Shown piece after piece: positions 44,245 to 52,511 of a stretch of DNA of 64,000 nt (position 1 is the first letter of the stretch; the number at the start of each line of letters is the position of its first letter). A program made the translations under genes and the position numbers. The notes beneath the pieces are model-generated. The model did not search any database and was not told the DNA's origin. It saw nothing but the letters and a program-made list of their open reading frames with translations. This DNA comes from DATHWB01 sp040880725 (lineage in GTDB: Bacteria > Actinomycetota > Acidimicrobiia > Spongiisociales > ZC4RG35). Location of the stretch: NCBI GenBank assembly GCA_040880725.1, contig JBBDHV010000043.1:1-64000 (forward strand), written 5' to 3'.

Positions 44245-44535
44245 TCAGTTGGCGAGCAGCCGGAAAGGATTGGTTTCCTGGCTGAGGTTGACGACGAAAC
44301 TCTCGATCTCGTCCTCGGTGATCGGGTGGAGTCGAATGACCTCGTACGACACGCCGGTTGCGAGCAGCACGCTCACGACTCGGGAGTTGGCAGGACGCCG
44401 CTGGGTGTCGCCGCACTCGGGGCAGGCGAACCGGTAGTTGCCTTCCGACTCGGTGGGGTCCAGTTCCAGGACGAGGTCGTCGGGTGCCAGCTCGACATCG
44501 CCGCACTCGTTGCATGTGGTCTTGATCGTTGTCAT
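44245..44535 (-). CDS. zinc-ribbon protein, hypothetical
   Basis: A 96-residue protein with two CxxC knuckles (TTCNECGD and FACPECGD) forming a likely zinc ribbon, followed by a helical region (VSVLLATGVSYEVIRLHP). No enzyme motif. It lies upstream of the tat genes in the same direction, 137 bp away. Function unknown; perhaps a small transcription-associated protein. Confidence 0.75.
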   Translation of the reverse strand: MTTIKTTCNECGDVELAPDDLVLELDPTESEGNYRFACPECGDTQRRPANSRVVSVLLATGVSYEVIRLHPITEDEIESFVVNLSQETNPFRLLAN

Positions 44536-44612
44536 GTCCTCAGTCGCTCCGCTACGACGCTTCTGAACTTTTCATCGGCCCTCTCCCGAAAAACCTGAGG
44601 GGTTGTTCCGCG

Positions 44613-44664
44613 TTTTTAGCGGGGCAGCGCGCCATGGATGAAGCGCAACGCAGACCAGAAACGG
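44613..44664 (+). repeat. left inverted repeat of unit 2
   Basis: Begins TTTTTAGCGGGGCAGCGC, ends GCAGACCAGAAACGG. About 92% identical to the complement of 45641-45691. I did not see further copies in this window, unlike the repeat of unit 1. Confidence 0.85.
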
Positions 44665-44704
44665 ACCCCTGGTGCTCGACGACTCGAACCGGCAGGTTGT
44701 GGTG

Positions 44705-45640
44705 ATGTTGTCCTCTATCTACGAGATCGCATCGAGTCAGTACGGCCTGGTCACCAGGGCTCAACTGCGAGAACGTGGATTCGACCGAAATCGAGTTGCC
44801 CGATGGGTGAAGTCGGGACAGCTCGAAATCATCGACATGAACGTGCTGGCGGTCGGCGGCTCGATCCCGACACCGGAACGCGAGATACTTGCTGCGGTTC
44901 TCGAGACTGGCCACGACGCATCAGCCTCGCACACGAGCGCCGCCGCCCTTTGGGGTATCGCCGGCTTTCGGATCACACCAGTCCATGTCGTGGTCACGCG
45001 CGTCAGCCGGCATCACCATCGTTTGCCGTGGCGAGTGCATCAGTTCACCGGCCGTGTCGCCCGGCACCAACGATGGATCGGCTCGATCCCGGTGACATCA
45101 CCCGCTCTGACGATGCTGCATCTTGCGTCGATGGTGAGCAAACACCGGCTCGCTCGCGCGGTCGACAACGCGTGGAGCCTCGGTCTCCTCACCGGCCGTG
45201 ACCTTCTCGATCTGGACGCTCAGCTCGCTCAGCGTGGCCGGGACGGCCTCGTTGCGCTTCGGAAGATCGCAACCGAGCGCGGCGAGGATTGGATCCCACC
45301 TCAGTCGAACATCGAGTCCCGCTTCATGGATGTGTTTCGGGCAGGGCCCGGCGTCGACTTCCGGCGCCAGGCATCGATCCAGGACGAGGACTGGTCGGCC
45401 CGCGTCGACTTCCTGCACGAGCCCACCAGGACGGTCGTGGAGGTGCAGTCGGAGCGGTATCACACCGCGTTGACCGATGTCGAAGCCGACCGGACTCGAC
45501 GTGGTCGACTCGAGTCTCTCGGCTATGCGGTCGTGGAGGTGTGGGACAACGAACTGTTCCACTCCCCGGGTTTGGTCGTCGCCCGGGTGCTCCGTGCCAT
45601 GCATCGCCTGGCGTGGTCGGAAACGACCATGGCCCGATAG
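44705..45640 (+). CDS. AbiEi-like winged-helix protein with DUF559/Vsr-like nuclease fold
   Basis: A 311-residue paralogue of the gene at 25799-26704. The N-terminal winged helix is YGLVTRAQLRERGFDRNRVA with SHTSAAALWGIAG after it. The C-terminal nuclease-like fold has Glu204 (NIESRF), Asp235 (ARVDFLHE), Glu246-Val-Gln248 (VVEVQSERYH) and GYAVVEVWDNEL, resembling a D...ExQ/K active site. It is probably a DNA-binding nuclease. A GTG at 44672, nearer the repeat, is an alternative start. No toxin partner is adjacent. The gene is exactly enclosed by inverted repeats, implying that it moved as a unit, or that the repeats are its substrate. Confidence 0.78.
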   Translation: MLSSIYEIASSQYGLVTRAQLRERGFDRNRVARWVKSGQLEIIDMNVLAVGGSIPTPEREILAAVLETGHDASASHTSAAALWGIAGFRITPVHVVVTRVSRHHHRLPWRVHQFTGRVARHQRWIGSIPVTSPALTMLHLASMVSKHRLARAVDNAWSLGLLTGRDLLDLDAQLAQRGRDGLVALRKIATERGEDWIPPQSNIESRFMDVFRAGPGVDFRRQASIQDEDWSARVDFLHEPTRTVVEVQSERYHTALTDVEADRTRRGRLESLGYAVVEVWDNELFHSPGLVVARVLRAMHRLAWSETTMAR

Positions 45641-45691
45641 CCGTTCTGGTCTGCGTTGCGCGTCATCCGTGGAGCGCTGCCCCGCTAAAAA
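45641..45691 (-). repeat. right inverted repeat of unit 2
   Basis: Begins CCGTTCTGGTCTGCG directly after the nuclease gene stop and ends GCTGCCCCGCTAAAAA. The TAG stop and last codon of pafC (minus strand, 45685) lie inside it. Confidence 0.85.
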
Positions 45692-46617
45692 GCCGAATAG
45701 CGCGCCAGGAGGGAGGTGCGGAGGGTGGCGAGGGCGGTGGCGACTTCGGGGCCGTCGACCAGCGTGGCGTGGGGGCCGAGACGCAGCAGCAGTTGGGCGG
45801 CGACGAGCGGTTCGTACGTCGAAAACCGCACCAGGGCCCGGTCCTCGTCGCGTTCGACGACTTCGAGGCGGTAGTACTCCAACACCCACAATGCGCCCCG
45901 CTGCAGTTCGATGGTCGCCACCACGTCGTCTTCGGTGGCGATGTACCCGGTCGGCGGTTCGGGCCGAGGTGACGGCGGGCTGAACAGCTCATCGGTCAGC
46001 GACGCCCGGCGGATGCGGTCCAGTCGAAACACCCGCTCGCCTTTCGCCCGCCGGCAGTGCGCGGTCACGTACCAGTTTCCCATCGAGGCGTAGACGATCC
46101 AGGGTTCGATTTCGCGAACCGTGTGTTCGCCCCGGGCCAGCCCGGTGTACTCGATTTCGACGACCGCGCCCCGGCTGGCCGCGTCCCGCAGTGTGGCGGC
46201 AAGTTCCGGCTCGGCGTCCATGTCGACGACGAGCATGTCGTCGGCGTCGGGCAGCAAAGCCCGACCGAGCTTGTCGACTGCGGATCCGAGTTCCTCGCTC
46301 CCCTGGCCGGCAGCAAGCACCGTCATGCCGGCTGCCAGCAGCGCCAGCGACTCGGCGGCGGTGAGGTTCGGTGCCGCCGCGAAGTAGTCCGCCATGTCGA
46401 CGATGACCTGGTCTTCTTCGACGTAGGCGACCATCAGGTCGCCGGGGCCGTAGCCGGGGAGCCCGCAGACGAAGACGAGGTCGAGGTCACGCAGCAGCTC
46501 GCGGCTCGACGGATAGCCGAAGCGGGCGCACACCTCGTCGACCGAGGCCCCGGGGTGGGCGATCACCCACGGAATCAGGGCGAGAATCCTCGTGAGGTGG
46601 GTGGCGGTGCGATTCAT
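45685..46617 (-). CDS. pafC: WYL-domain transcriptional regulator PafC
   Basis: A 310-residue protein with an N-terminal winged helix and a WYL domain (EIEPWIVYASMGNWYVTAHC) plus a WCX-type C-terminus. With PafB it forms a DNA-damage-responsive transcription activator in mycobacteria, independent of LexA, that senses single-stranded DNA. Its last residues (YSAF) and stop are encoded in the inverted repeat of unit 2, so its original C-terminus may have been altered. It overlaps pafB by 4 bp. Confidence 0.92.
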   Translation of the reverse strand: MNRTATHLTRILALIPWVIAHPGASVDEVCARFGYPSSRELLRDLDLVFVCGLPGYGPGDLMVAYVEEDQVIVDMADYFAAAPNLTAAESLALLAAGMTVLAAGQGSEELGSAVDKLGRALLPDADDMLVVDMDAEPELAATLRDAASRGAVVEIEYTGLARGEHTVREIEPWIVYASMGNWYVTAHCRRAKGERVFRLDRIRRASLTDELFSPPSPRPEPPTGYIATEDDVVATIELQRGALWVLEYYRLEVVERDEDRALVRFSTYEPLVAAQLLLRLGPHATLVDGPEVATALATLRTSLLARYSAF

Positions 46618-47534
46618 TCTTCGCCTCGTATCCTCGCCACGATCCGCTCCCGCATCTCGGGCGGGGACACCACCTCGGCCGAGGTGCCGAATCCCAGCAC
46701 CCAGCCGACGAACGCGTCAGGGTTGGCGACGTCGAGCGTGAGCAGCACTCCCCCGTCATCCTCGCGGTCGATCGTCGGTCTGCTCCGGCCGAGACGACGT
46801 TCCGCCCACCACGCGATGTCCGGGTCAATCCGAACCGTCGTGGTCGTCACCGGTTCGGTCCCCGTCTCCCACGGATGGCCTTCCAACTCGGCGGCGACGG
46901 TGATCGACGGATCGCGCTCGAATGTCTCACCGATCACTTCGACCGACCGCATCCGGTCGACGCGAAAGACTTTGGTGTCGCCCCGTTCGACGCCGACCAC
47001 GTACCAGTGACCCCGCCGATGGCCGAGCCCGTACGGGGCGACCGTGCGGGCTCGGCCCCCGTACTCGAGATGGATCTTGCGCCGACCTGCGACCGCCTCG
47101 TAGATGTCGGCGAGGACGTCCGCCCCTTCGCCGAGATCCGCGCTGAGCGGCTCCAGGGCCTCGCTGCTGATCGCGCCGCCGAGCTTGAGGAAGGAACCCG
47201 ACTCGGAGGTCTTGCCTCCGATGCGCACGACCTGGGAGGCGAACCAGAGCGCCGCACGCTCCTCCTCGGTGAGGTCAGGGTCGGGCACGCCGTACTTGTT
47301 GGGATCGATGGCGTAAGTCACCTCGTTGCGAGCGGAGGTGGCTGCGACGGTCTCGAGCGGGATCCCCATCTTCCGTATGAGGTCCTTGTCCCGCTCGAAC
47401 ATCCGGCGGAAAGCCTCGTCAGCCTCCGGGTCGTAGCCGGCGACGGTCTGACGGATCTCCTCGGCGGACACCGACCGCCCGACAGTCAGCAGGAACGCGA
47501 GGAGATTGAGCAGTCGTTCGAGGACGTTCTTCAT
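46614..47534 (-). CDS. pafB: WYL-domain transcriptional regulator PafB
   Basis: A 306-residue partner of PafC: helix-turn-helix start (LERLLNLLAFLLTVGRSVS), WYL domain (RTVAPYGLGHRRGHWYVVGV) and a WCX C-terminal extension. Position directly after pafA and before pafC matches the mycobacterial order. Start ATG at 47534; the pafA stop is 46 bp upstream. Confidence 0.92.
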   Translation of the reverse strand: MKNVLERLLNLLAFLLTVGRSVSAEEIRQTVAGYDPEADEAFRRMFERDKDLIRKMGIPLETVAATSARNEVTYAIDPNKYGVPDPDLTEEERAALWFASQVVRIGGKTSESGSFLKLGGAISSEALEPLSADLGEGADVLADIYEAVAGRRKIHLEYGGRARTVAPYGLGHRRGHWYVVGVERGDTKVFRVDRMRSVEVIGETFERDPSITVAAELEGHPWETGTEPVTTTTVRIDPDIAWWAERRLGRSRPTIDREDDGGVLLTLDVANPDAFVGWVLGFGTSAEVVSPPEMRERIVARIRGEE

Positions 47535-47580
47535 GGACGACCCAGAAGTACCGGATCTGACCGGACGGGACAAGCGGTTG

Positions 47581-48936
47581 TCACAGCGACTCGATGAGTT
47601 TGTCCACGCGATCGTCGAATGCCTTGAACGGGTCCTTGCACAACACGGTGCGCTGCGCCTGGTCGTTCAGCTTCAGATGCACCCAGTCGACCGTGAAGTC
47701 CCGCCTCTTCTCCTTGGCTGCCTTGATGAAGGCGCCCCGCAGGCGGGCCCGGGTCGTCTGCGGAGGCTCGTTGATCGCCCGTTCGATCTGTTCGTCGGTG
47801 ACGATGCGGTCGACCTTGTCCCGTCCCGCCAGCATGTAGTAGATGCCCCGATTCCGGTTCACGTCGTGGTAGCTGAGGTCGAGCATCGACAGTCGGGCGT
47901 CGCCCGCCGGGAGCTGCCGCTTCGTCCGATACTGCTCCAGGAGCTTGTACTTGATGACCCAGTCGACTTCCCGGTCGAGGCTCATCGGGTCCTTCTCGAG
48001 GCCGGTGAGCAGATGTTCCCAGCGGTCGAGTGCACCTTGGACTTCCGGTGCGAACCCGGGGCTGCGAGCGAACCGCATGGCCCGGTCGAGATACTCCCAC
48101 TGGATGTCGAGCGCCGAGAGTTCCCGGCCGTTGGCCAGGCGCACCTTGCGCCGGCAGTCGAGATCGTGGGCGATCTCCCGGATGGCCCGTATCGGATTCT
48201 CGAGGGTGAGATCCCGGAACACCACGTCCTTTTCGATCATCTGCAGGAGTGCGACGACGGTGCCGACCTTCACGTAGGTGGCGTACTCGCTCATGTTGGA
48301 GTCGCCTGCGATCACGTGGAGTCGCCGATAGCGCTCGGCATCGGCGTGCGGTTCGTCCCTCGTGTTGATGATCGGCCGACTTCGGGTCGTGGCCGACGAC
48401 ACCCCCTCCCAGATGTGCTCTGCTCGCTGGGACATCGAGTAGGACGTCCCCCGTGGTGTCTGCAGCAGCTTGCCCGCGCCCAGGAAGATCTGCCGGGTCA
48501 CGAGGAACGGGATGAGGACGTCGACGGTGCGGTGGAAGTCTTTGTGCCGACTGACGAGATAGTTCTCGTGACATCCGTAGCTGTTGCCGGCCGAGTCGGT
48601 GTTGTTCTTGAAGAGGTAGATCTGGCCGCGGATGCCTTCTTCTTCGAGGCGCTGTTCGGCCGACTCGACGAGGGATTCGAGGATGCGTTCGCCCGCCTTG
48701 TCATGGGCGACGACGTCTTCGAGCTTGTCGCATTCCGGCGTGGCGTATTCGGGGTGGCTTCCGACGTCGAGGTAGAGCCGGGCGCCGTTCTCCAAGAAGA
48801 CGTTCGAGGACCGGCCCCAGGAGACGACTCGCCGGAACAGGTAGCGAGCGACTTCGTCGGGGCTCAGGCGGCGTTGACCCCGCAACGTGCAGGTGACGCC
48901 GTATTCGTTCTCGATACCAAAGATCCGCCGATCCAC
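47581..48936 (-). CDS. pafA: Pup-protein ligase PafA
   Basis: A 451-residue carboxylate-amine ligase that attaches the C-terminal glutamate of Pup to substrate lysines. MDRRIFGIENEYGVTCT, RLSPDEVARYLFRR and GARLYLDVGSHPEYATPE (with the catalytic Asp) distinguish it from Dop, which is at 56046-57521. Length matches the family. Upstream, a 408-bp repeat array separates it from prcA. Confidence 0.96.
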   Translation of the reverse strand: MDRRIFGIENEYGVTCTLRGQRRLSPDEVARYLFRRVVSWGRSSNVFLENGARLYLDVGSHPEYATPECDKLEDVVAHDKAGERILESLVESAEQRLEEEGIRGQIYLFKNNTDSAGNSYGCHENYLVSRHKDFHRTVDVLIPFLVTRQIFLGAGKLLQTPRGTSYSMSQRAEHIWEGVSSATTRSRPIINTRDEPHADAERYRRLHVIAGDSNMSEYATYVKVGTVVALLQMIEKDVVFRDLTLENPIRAIREIAHDLDCRRKVRLANGRELSALDIQWEYLDRAMRFARSPGFAPEVQGALDRWEHLLTGLEKDPMSLDREVDWVIKYKLLEQYRTKRQLPAGDARLSMLDLSYHDVNRNRGIYYMLAGRDKVDRIVTDEQIERAINEPPQTTRARLRGAFIKAAKEKRRDFTVDWVHLKLNDQAQRTVLCKDPFKAFDDRVDKLIESL

Positions 48937-48993
48937 ATCGGCAGCCTATCGGCCGGGCTCACCTGTACGCGGACGGCGGGTCCAGGGAGTCCG

Positions 48994-49349
48994 CAGCCGC
49001 GCCGATCGGGGGTGCGGGGGGCCATCCCCCAGACCTCCGCGCTCCCGTCTCGTCATGCGTCATCGGGTGAGACCACCGGAAGCCCGCCCAGTGGCAGCCG
49101 CGCCGCCCGGGGGGTGCCGGGGGGACGCCCCCCTGCACAATCAAACAGCCGCGCCAGTCGGGGGGTGCCGGGGGGTCGCCCCCCTGCACAATCAAACAGC
49201 CGCGCCATCCGGGGGGTGCCGGGGCGTCGCCACCAGACCGCCGTGTTCCGGTCCCGTCATGGGTCATCGAGCGAGACCACAGGTAGTCCACCAAGTGGCA
49301 GCCGCGCCGATCGGGGGGTGCCGGGGGGTCGCCCCCCTGCACAATCAAG
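48994..49349. repeat. tandem repeat array of 51-bp and 101/102-bp units
   Basis: Five direct units start with CAGCCGCGCC: 48994-49094 (101 bp), 49095-49145 (51), 49146-49196 (51), 49197-49298 (102), 49299-49349 (51). Short units end CCTGCACAATCAA; long ones instead carry a GTCATGNGTCATCG-type insert and end AGTGG. Each short unit has a G-run/C-run hairpin (GGGGGGTCGCCCCCC). The array fills the gap between prcA and pafA, and the prcA stop lies in the last unit. An open frame on the minus strand through it (Pro/Gly-rich) is probably not a gene. Confidence 0.8.
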
Positions 49350-50010
49350 CAGTCAGTTCGCTCGGCTCGACCCGGCGGAACGTTCGGCGTCCGTTGGAAC
49401 GATCGAGGACGGCCATCTCCCAGCCTTCGGACTCGCGCTGTTCGATTTCCCGGAACGCGCTCACCCCGAGTTCGAATGCTTCCCGCAGCGTCATGTCATC
49501 GGAGTATCCCCGTCGCAGCGCCGCCTCGAGGTCTTCGCCTTTGCCACCGATCGCCGCGACATCGCGCAGGTCGAGCATGGTGCCGTCGTAGGAGACCTTG
49601 AACAGCCGGTTCTCGGACTTGTCCGCGCCGAGTTCGGAGATGAGCACTTCAACTTCGAACGGCTTCATCTCATGGCTGAAGATCTGTCCGAGCGTCTGAC
49701 TGAATGCCGTGGCGAGACCCATCGCTGTCACGTCCGAACGTGAATACAGGTACCCCATCACGTCGGCCTGTCGAATTCCCGCTTTGCGGAGGGTCTCGTA
49801 TTCGTTGTACTTGCCGACGCCGGCGAAGGCGATCCGGTCGTAGACCTCGCTGACTTTGCGCAGTGCGCGGCTCGGGTTCTCGGCCAGCAGAAGGATGCCC
49901 ATGTCGTATTCGATTGCGATGATGGACCGGCCCCGGGCGATGCCCTTTCTGGCGAACTCCGCCTTGTCACGTACGAGTTGTTCCGGCGCGACATAGAAGG
50001 GAACGCTCAT
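49345..50010 (-). CDS. prcA: proteasome alpha subunit
   Basis: A 221-residue 20S alpha subunit (FYVAPEQLVRDKAEFARKG, gate region; IEYDMGILLLAENPSR). It forms the outer rings that dock the Mpa ATPase. Its start overlaps the prcB stop (ATGA). The final residues are encoded in the tandem repeat array, so the C-terminus could be recently changed. Confidence 0.96.
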   Translation of the reverse strand: MSVPFYVAPEQLVRDKAEFARKGIARGRSIIAIEYDMGILLLAENPSRALRKVSEVYDRIAFAGVGKYNEYETLRKAGIRQADVMGYLYSRSDVTAMGLATAFSQTLGQIFSHEMKPFEVEVLISELGADKSENRLFKVSYDGTMLDLRDVAAIGGKGEDLEAALRRGYSDDMTLREAFELGVSAFREIEQRESEGWEMAVLDRSNGRRTFRRVEPSELTA

Positions 50011-50819
50011 CGACTCGCCTCCAACGCCGCGGAGGCCAGCGCGGACACGTCGGCTGCAGGTACCCAGGTGCCACCCGTCGAGTCGATCGAGAGCACCGTC
50101 GGCAGAATCCCCCGTCGGATGTCGGGGCCGCCGGTGGCTGTGTCCTCCTCGGCGGCCGCCACCAGCGCCCGGATTGCAAGGTCGATGGCCCCGTCCTGGG
50201 TCACATCGTCGGTGTAGGCGGTTCGAAGGTAGGACTTTGCGAGACGGGCTCCCGAGCCGGTCGCCCCGAAATCCTGTTCTTCGTAGCGCCCACCGACCAC
50301 GTCGTAGGTGAAGAGTCGACCCGACGCCGTCAGCCGGTCGTACCCGGCGAAGATCGGGACCACCGCGAGGCCCTGAAAGGCCATCGGGAGTTGCTGTCGC
50401 ACCAGTCGGGCCAGGAACGTCGCCTTCCCCTCCAGGGAGAGGACCGTGCCTTCGATCTTCTCGTAATGCTCGAGTTCGGTCTGGAACAGGCGCACCATTT
50501 CGATTGCCAGTCCCGCAGTCCCGGCGATCGCGACCGCGGAATGACGGTCCGCTTCGAACACTTTCTGGATGTGCCTGTGGGCGACCAGGTGGCCTTCGGT
50601 GGCCTGGCGGTCGCCTGCCATCACCACGCCGTCGCCGTACCGGAGGGCGAGCACCGTGGTTCCTTCCGGTACCGAGATCGCGCCCGGACTGGCTCCGGTC
50701 ATGTCGATCCGGGGAGCGAGACCCATCGTCTCGATCAGATCGGAGAAGCTCGCACCCGGCGAGGGTGCACCGAGTGGCAGCCCGGGTGTCAGTGATGTGC
50801 GTTCGAATCGTCCAGACAT
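50007..50819 (-). CDS. prcB: proteasome beta subunit
   Basis: A 270-residue 20S beta subunit with a propeptide of 53 residues and the processed N-terminal catalytic Thr54 (PEG-TTVLALRYGDGVVMAGDR). Conserved Asp and Lys-region residues follow (GDRQATEG; HIQKVF). It degrades pupylated proteins in the chamber. In other actinobacteria pup lies directly upstream; here pup is 5 kb away. Confidence 0.96.
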   Translation of the reverse strand: MSGRFERTSLTPGLPLGAPSPGASFSDLIETMGLAPRIDMTGASPGAISVPEGTTVLALRYGDGVVMAGDRQATEGHLVAHRHIQKVFEADRHSAVAIAGTAGLAIEMVRLFQTELEHYEKIEGTVLSLEGKATFLARLVRQQLPMAFQGLAVVPIFAGYDRLTASGRLFTYDVVGGRYEEQDFGATGSGARLAKSYLRTAYTDDVTQDGAIDLAIRALVAAAEEDTATGGPDIRRGILPTVLSIDSTGGTWVPAADVSALASAALEASR

Positions 50820-50847
50820 ACCCGCAGCATCGTAGGTGAGCCGAGGA

Positions 50848-52140
50848 TCATCGTTGCCAAGTCAGTCGATGGGTGGCGGCGATGGCTTCCGATCTTTCCC
50901 CTTCCACCCCGGACACGTCAGCATGCGTGGGCCAGTCCCGCACCGCCGCCACGACTTCATCGAAGACAGCGTCGGCGTCGTCAACACCCGCTTCGAGTCC
51001 CACTCCAACGAGGTCCGAACGCGTGAACCCGTCCCGTTTGGAGTTGATCGTCATCTGGTGTCGAGCCGTCCAATCGCCCGCAGGGTTGTACGCCCACATC
51101 ACGTCGTATGCCGGCGTCAGTCGCCACTCGCCGCGACGGTTCATGGCGAACGAGATGTTCTTGGTGTGATCGTCGTGGTTGCGGGCGACGACGTTGAACA
51201 CCATCCGCCGGTTCAACTCGCCGATGTCGTGGGCGGGGACACCCAGCCGGCGGGCCACCCCGAAAGCGTCCTCGTAGCCGTACCGGCCCGGCTGGTTGAA
51301 GTCGTAATGGGCGATGCCGGCGAGAGTCTGGACATGCAGCTTGTGTCCGTCGACGGTTCGGTCGAAACGCCGCGTCATGAAATGCACCCGCCCGGATGCG
51401 TCGCCCATGGTGCGGCATTCGGTCATCGTGATGCCTGCCGCGGTGGCCATGCGGTGATAGGCGTACTCCACCGCTCCGAATCCTTGGGGATCCGCCAGGT
51501 CCCGGTCGGACGATCCGACACCGTCGAACTTCAGCAACCACGGCTCGAACCCGTCGGGAGCCTCCACCTGACCGGACCGCACCTCGTTGGTGTCGGGGTT
51601 CCAGGCGATGAGAGCCTTGGCACGGGCGCCCCCCGCACTCGTCCCCACTCGAAACAGGTCCGCAACTCCATCGTCGTCGAGCGATGTTCGAATGCTGAGA
51701 CGCTGGGCCAGGACGTCAGCCGCGAGGTCGGCGAGCGCATCGATGTCGACGTGGACGCTCCCCTCACTTCGCTCGACCGGAGGCCGGTATTCGAGGGCGC
51801 CCATCCCGCGGGTGCCGATGTACAGCAGCTGGTCGATCGGCGTGAATGTCTCCCTCGACCGCCCCTGGCGGCGCAGCCACAGGTCGATGACCATGTTTCC
51901 GAACCGGTCGGGCAACGAGTCGGCAAGCAGACCGGGAAGGCCCCGATAGGTCTCCCGGGCGAGTTCGGGGAACTGGAAGATGCCCGGTCCGAGCGGCATC
52001 GTCTGCGGCGCAACTTCGATGCCCGAGGTGAGGAACGCCGGGTCGTACTCGTACCTTCCGACCGCACGGTCGGCGTCCCATGCAACCGCGCCGATCCGCC
52101 TACCCCACAGCAGCACCTCTGCGACGGCGACGGTCACCAT
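50848..52140 (-). CDS. HipA-family serine/threonine kinase
   Basis: A 430-residue HipA-like kinase, toxin of a hipBA-type module: N-terminal domain (LPDRFGNMVIDLWLRR), GTSAGGARAKAL (phosphorylated-loop region), catalytic NHDDHTKNISF and metal-binding YDVMWAY. In Escherichia coli HipA phosphorylates GltX; the target here is unknown. It overlaps the HTH partner gene by 7 bp. The module sits between prcB and the DAHP synthase gene, interrupting the usual pup-prcB order. Confidence 0.92.
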   Translation of the reverse strand: MVTVAVAEVLLWGRRIGAVAWDADRAVGRYEYDPAFLTSGIEVAPQTMPLGPGIFQFPELARETYRGLPGLLADSLPDRFGNMVIDLWLRRQGRSRETFTPIDQLLYIGTRGMGALEYRPPVERSEGSVHVDIDALADLAADVLAQRLSIRTSLDDDGVADLFRVGTSAGGARAKALIAWNPDTNEVRSGQVEAPDGFEPWLLKFDGVGSSDRDLADPQGFGAVEYAYHRMATAAGITMTECRTMGDASGRVHFMTRRFDRTVDGHKLHVQTLAGIAHYDFNQPGRYGYEDAFGVARRLGVPAHDIGELNRRMVFNVVARNHDDHTKNISFAMNRRGEWRLTPAYDVMWAYNPAGDWTARHQMTINSKRDGFTRSDLVGVGLEAGVDDADAVFDEVVAAVRDWPTHADVSGVEGERSEAIAATHRLTWQR

Positions 52141-52457
52141 TCCCAGTCCACCGTCGGTTCCCGGCGTCGGGACGCCCGTTGGCGGGGCGCGCCCTGTCGG
52201 TCCGCGAGTTGGATCGGGCTCGGACCTGCGTCGGGAACCAACGCGTCGAGACGGCCCAATAGCCCGTAGGCACGCAGCATCGACAGCAGCGTCGCCATCG
52301 TGAACGATTCCCCGGTCTCGGCGGCACGAATCGTGCGTTCCGAGACCCCGGAACGTCCTGCCACTTCGGCGAGAGTCCAGTCGCGATCCAGTCGCTCCCG
52401 GCGCAGGCGTGAACCCAGTTCGCCGAGGATCTGCTCGTCCGTCAGGCGTGCATCCAT
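52134..52457 (-). CDS. HTH XRE regulator, HipB-like antitoxin
   Basis: A 107-residue protein with an XRE helix-turn-helix (RLRRERLDRDWTLAEVAGRS then GVSERTIRAAETG). It likely represses its own operon and neutralises the adjacent HipA-like kinase. ATG at 52457 chosen; the frame is open 12 codons further. Confidence 0.88.
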   Translation of the reverse strand: MDARLTDEQILGELGSRLRRERLDRDWTLAEVAGRSGVSERTIRAAETGESFTMATLLSMLRAYGLLGRLDALVPDAGPSPIQLADRQGAPRQRASRRREPTVDWEW

Positions 52458-52511
52458 AATCGGCAGTTTACTGCCTCTTATGGCCCTATTCAAGCAACAA
52501 GCGGCAGAATA

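Larger units (their letters stand above)
44613..45691. mobile_element. one-gene unit bounded by 52-bp inverted repeats (unit 2)
   Basis: A 1.08-kb segment holding a single gene between inverted repeats at 44613-44664 and 45641-45691. The repeats match at about 48 of 52 positions (three mismatches and one gap by my alignment), beginning TTTTTAGCGGGGCAGCGC. The gene fills the interior nearly completely: its stop abuts the right repeat. The unit separates pafC from the Zn-ribbon/tat genes, which are adjacent to pafC in other actinobacteria, so insertion is likely. No transposase and no clear target duplication are present. Confidence 0.65.

Noticed and set aside
44705..45640. Type IV toxin-antitoxin pair (AbiEi/AbiEii)
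   Set aside because: No AbiEii nucleotidyltransferase gene is adjacent to either AbiEi-like gene, and the C-terminal half looks like a nuclease fold, so a two-gene system is not supported.
48959..49348. Open frame of about 129 codons on the minus strand through the tandem repeats
   Set aside because: It is produced by 51-bp units (multiple of three) with G/C runs. It has no convincing start region, no family motif, and the long units change its content.
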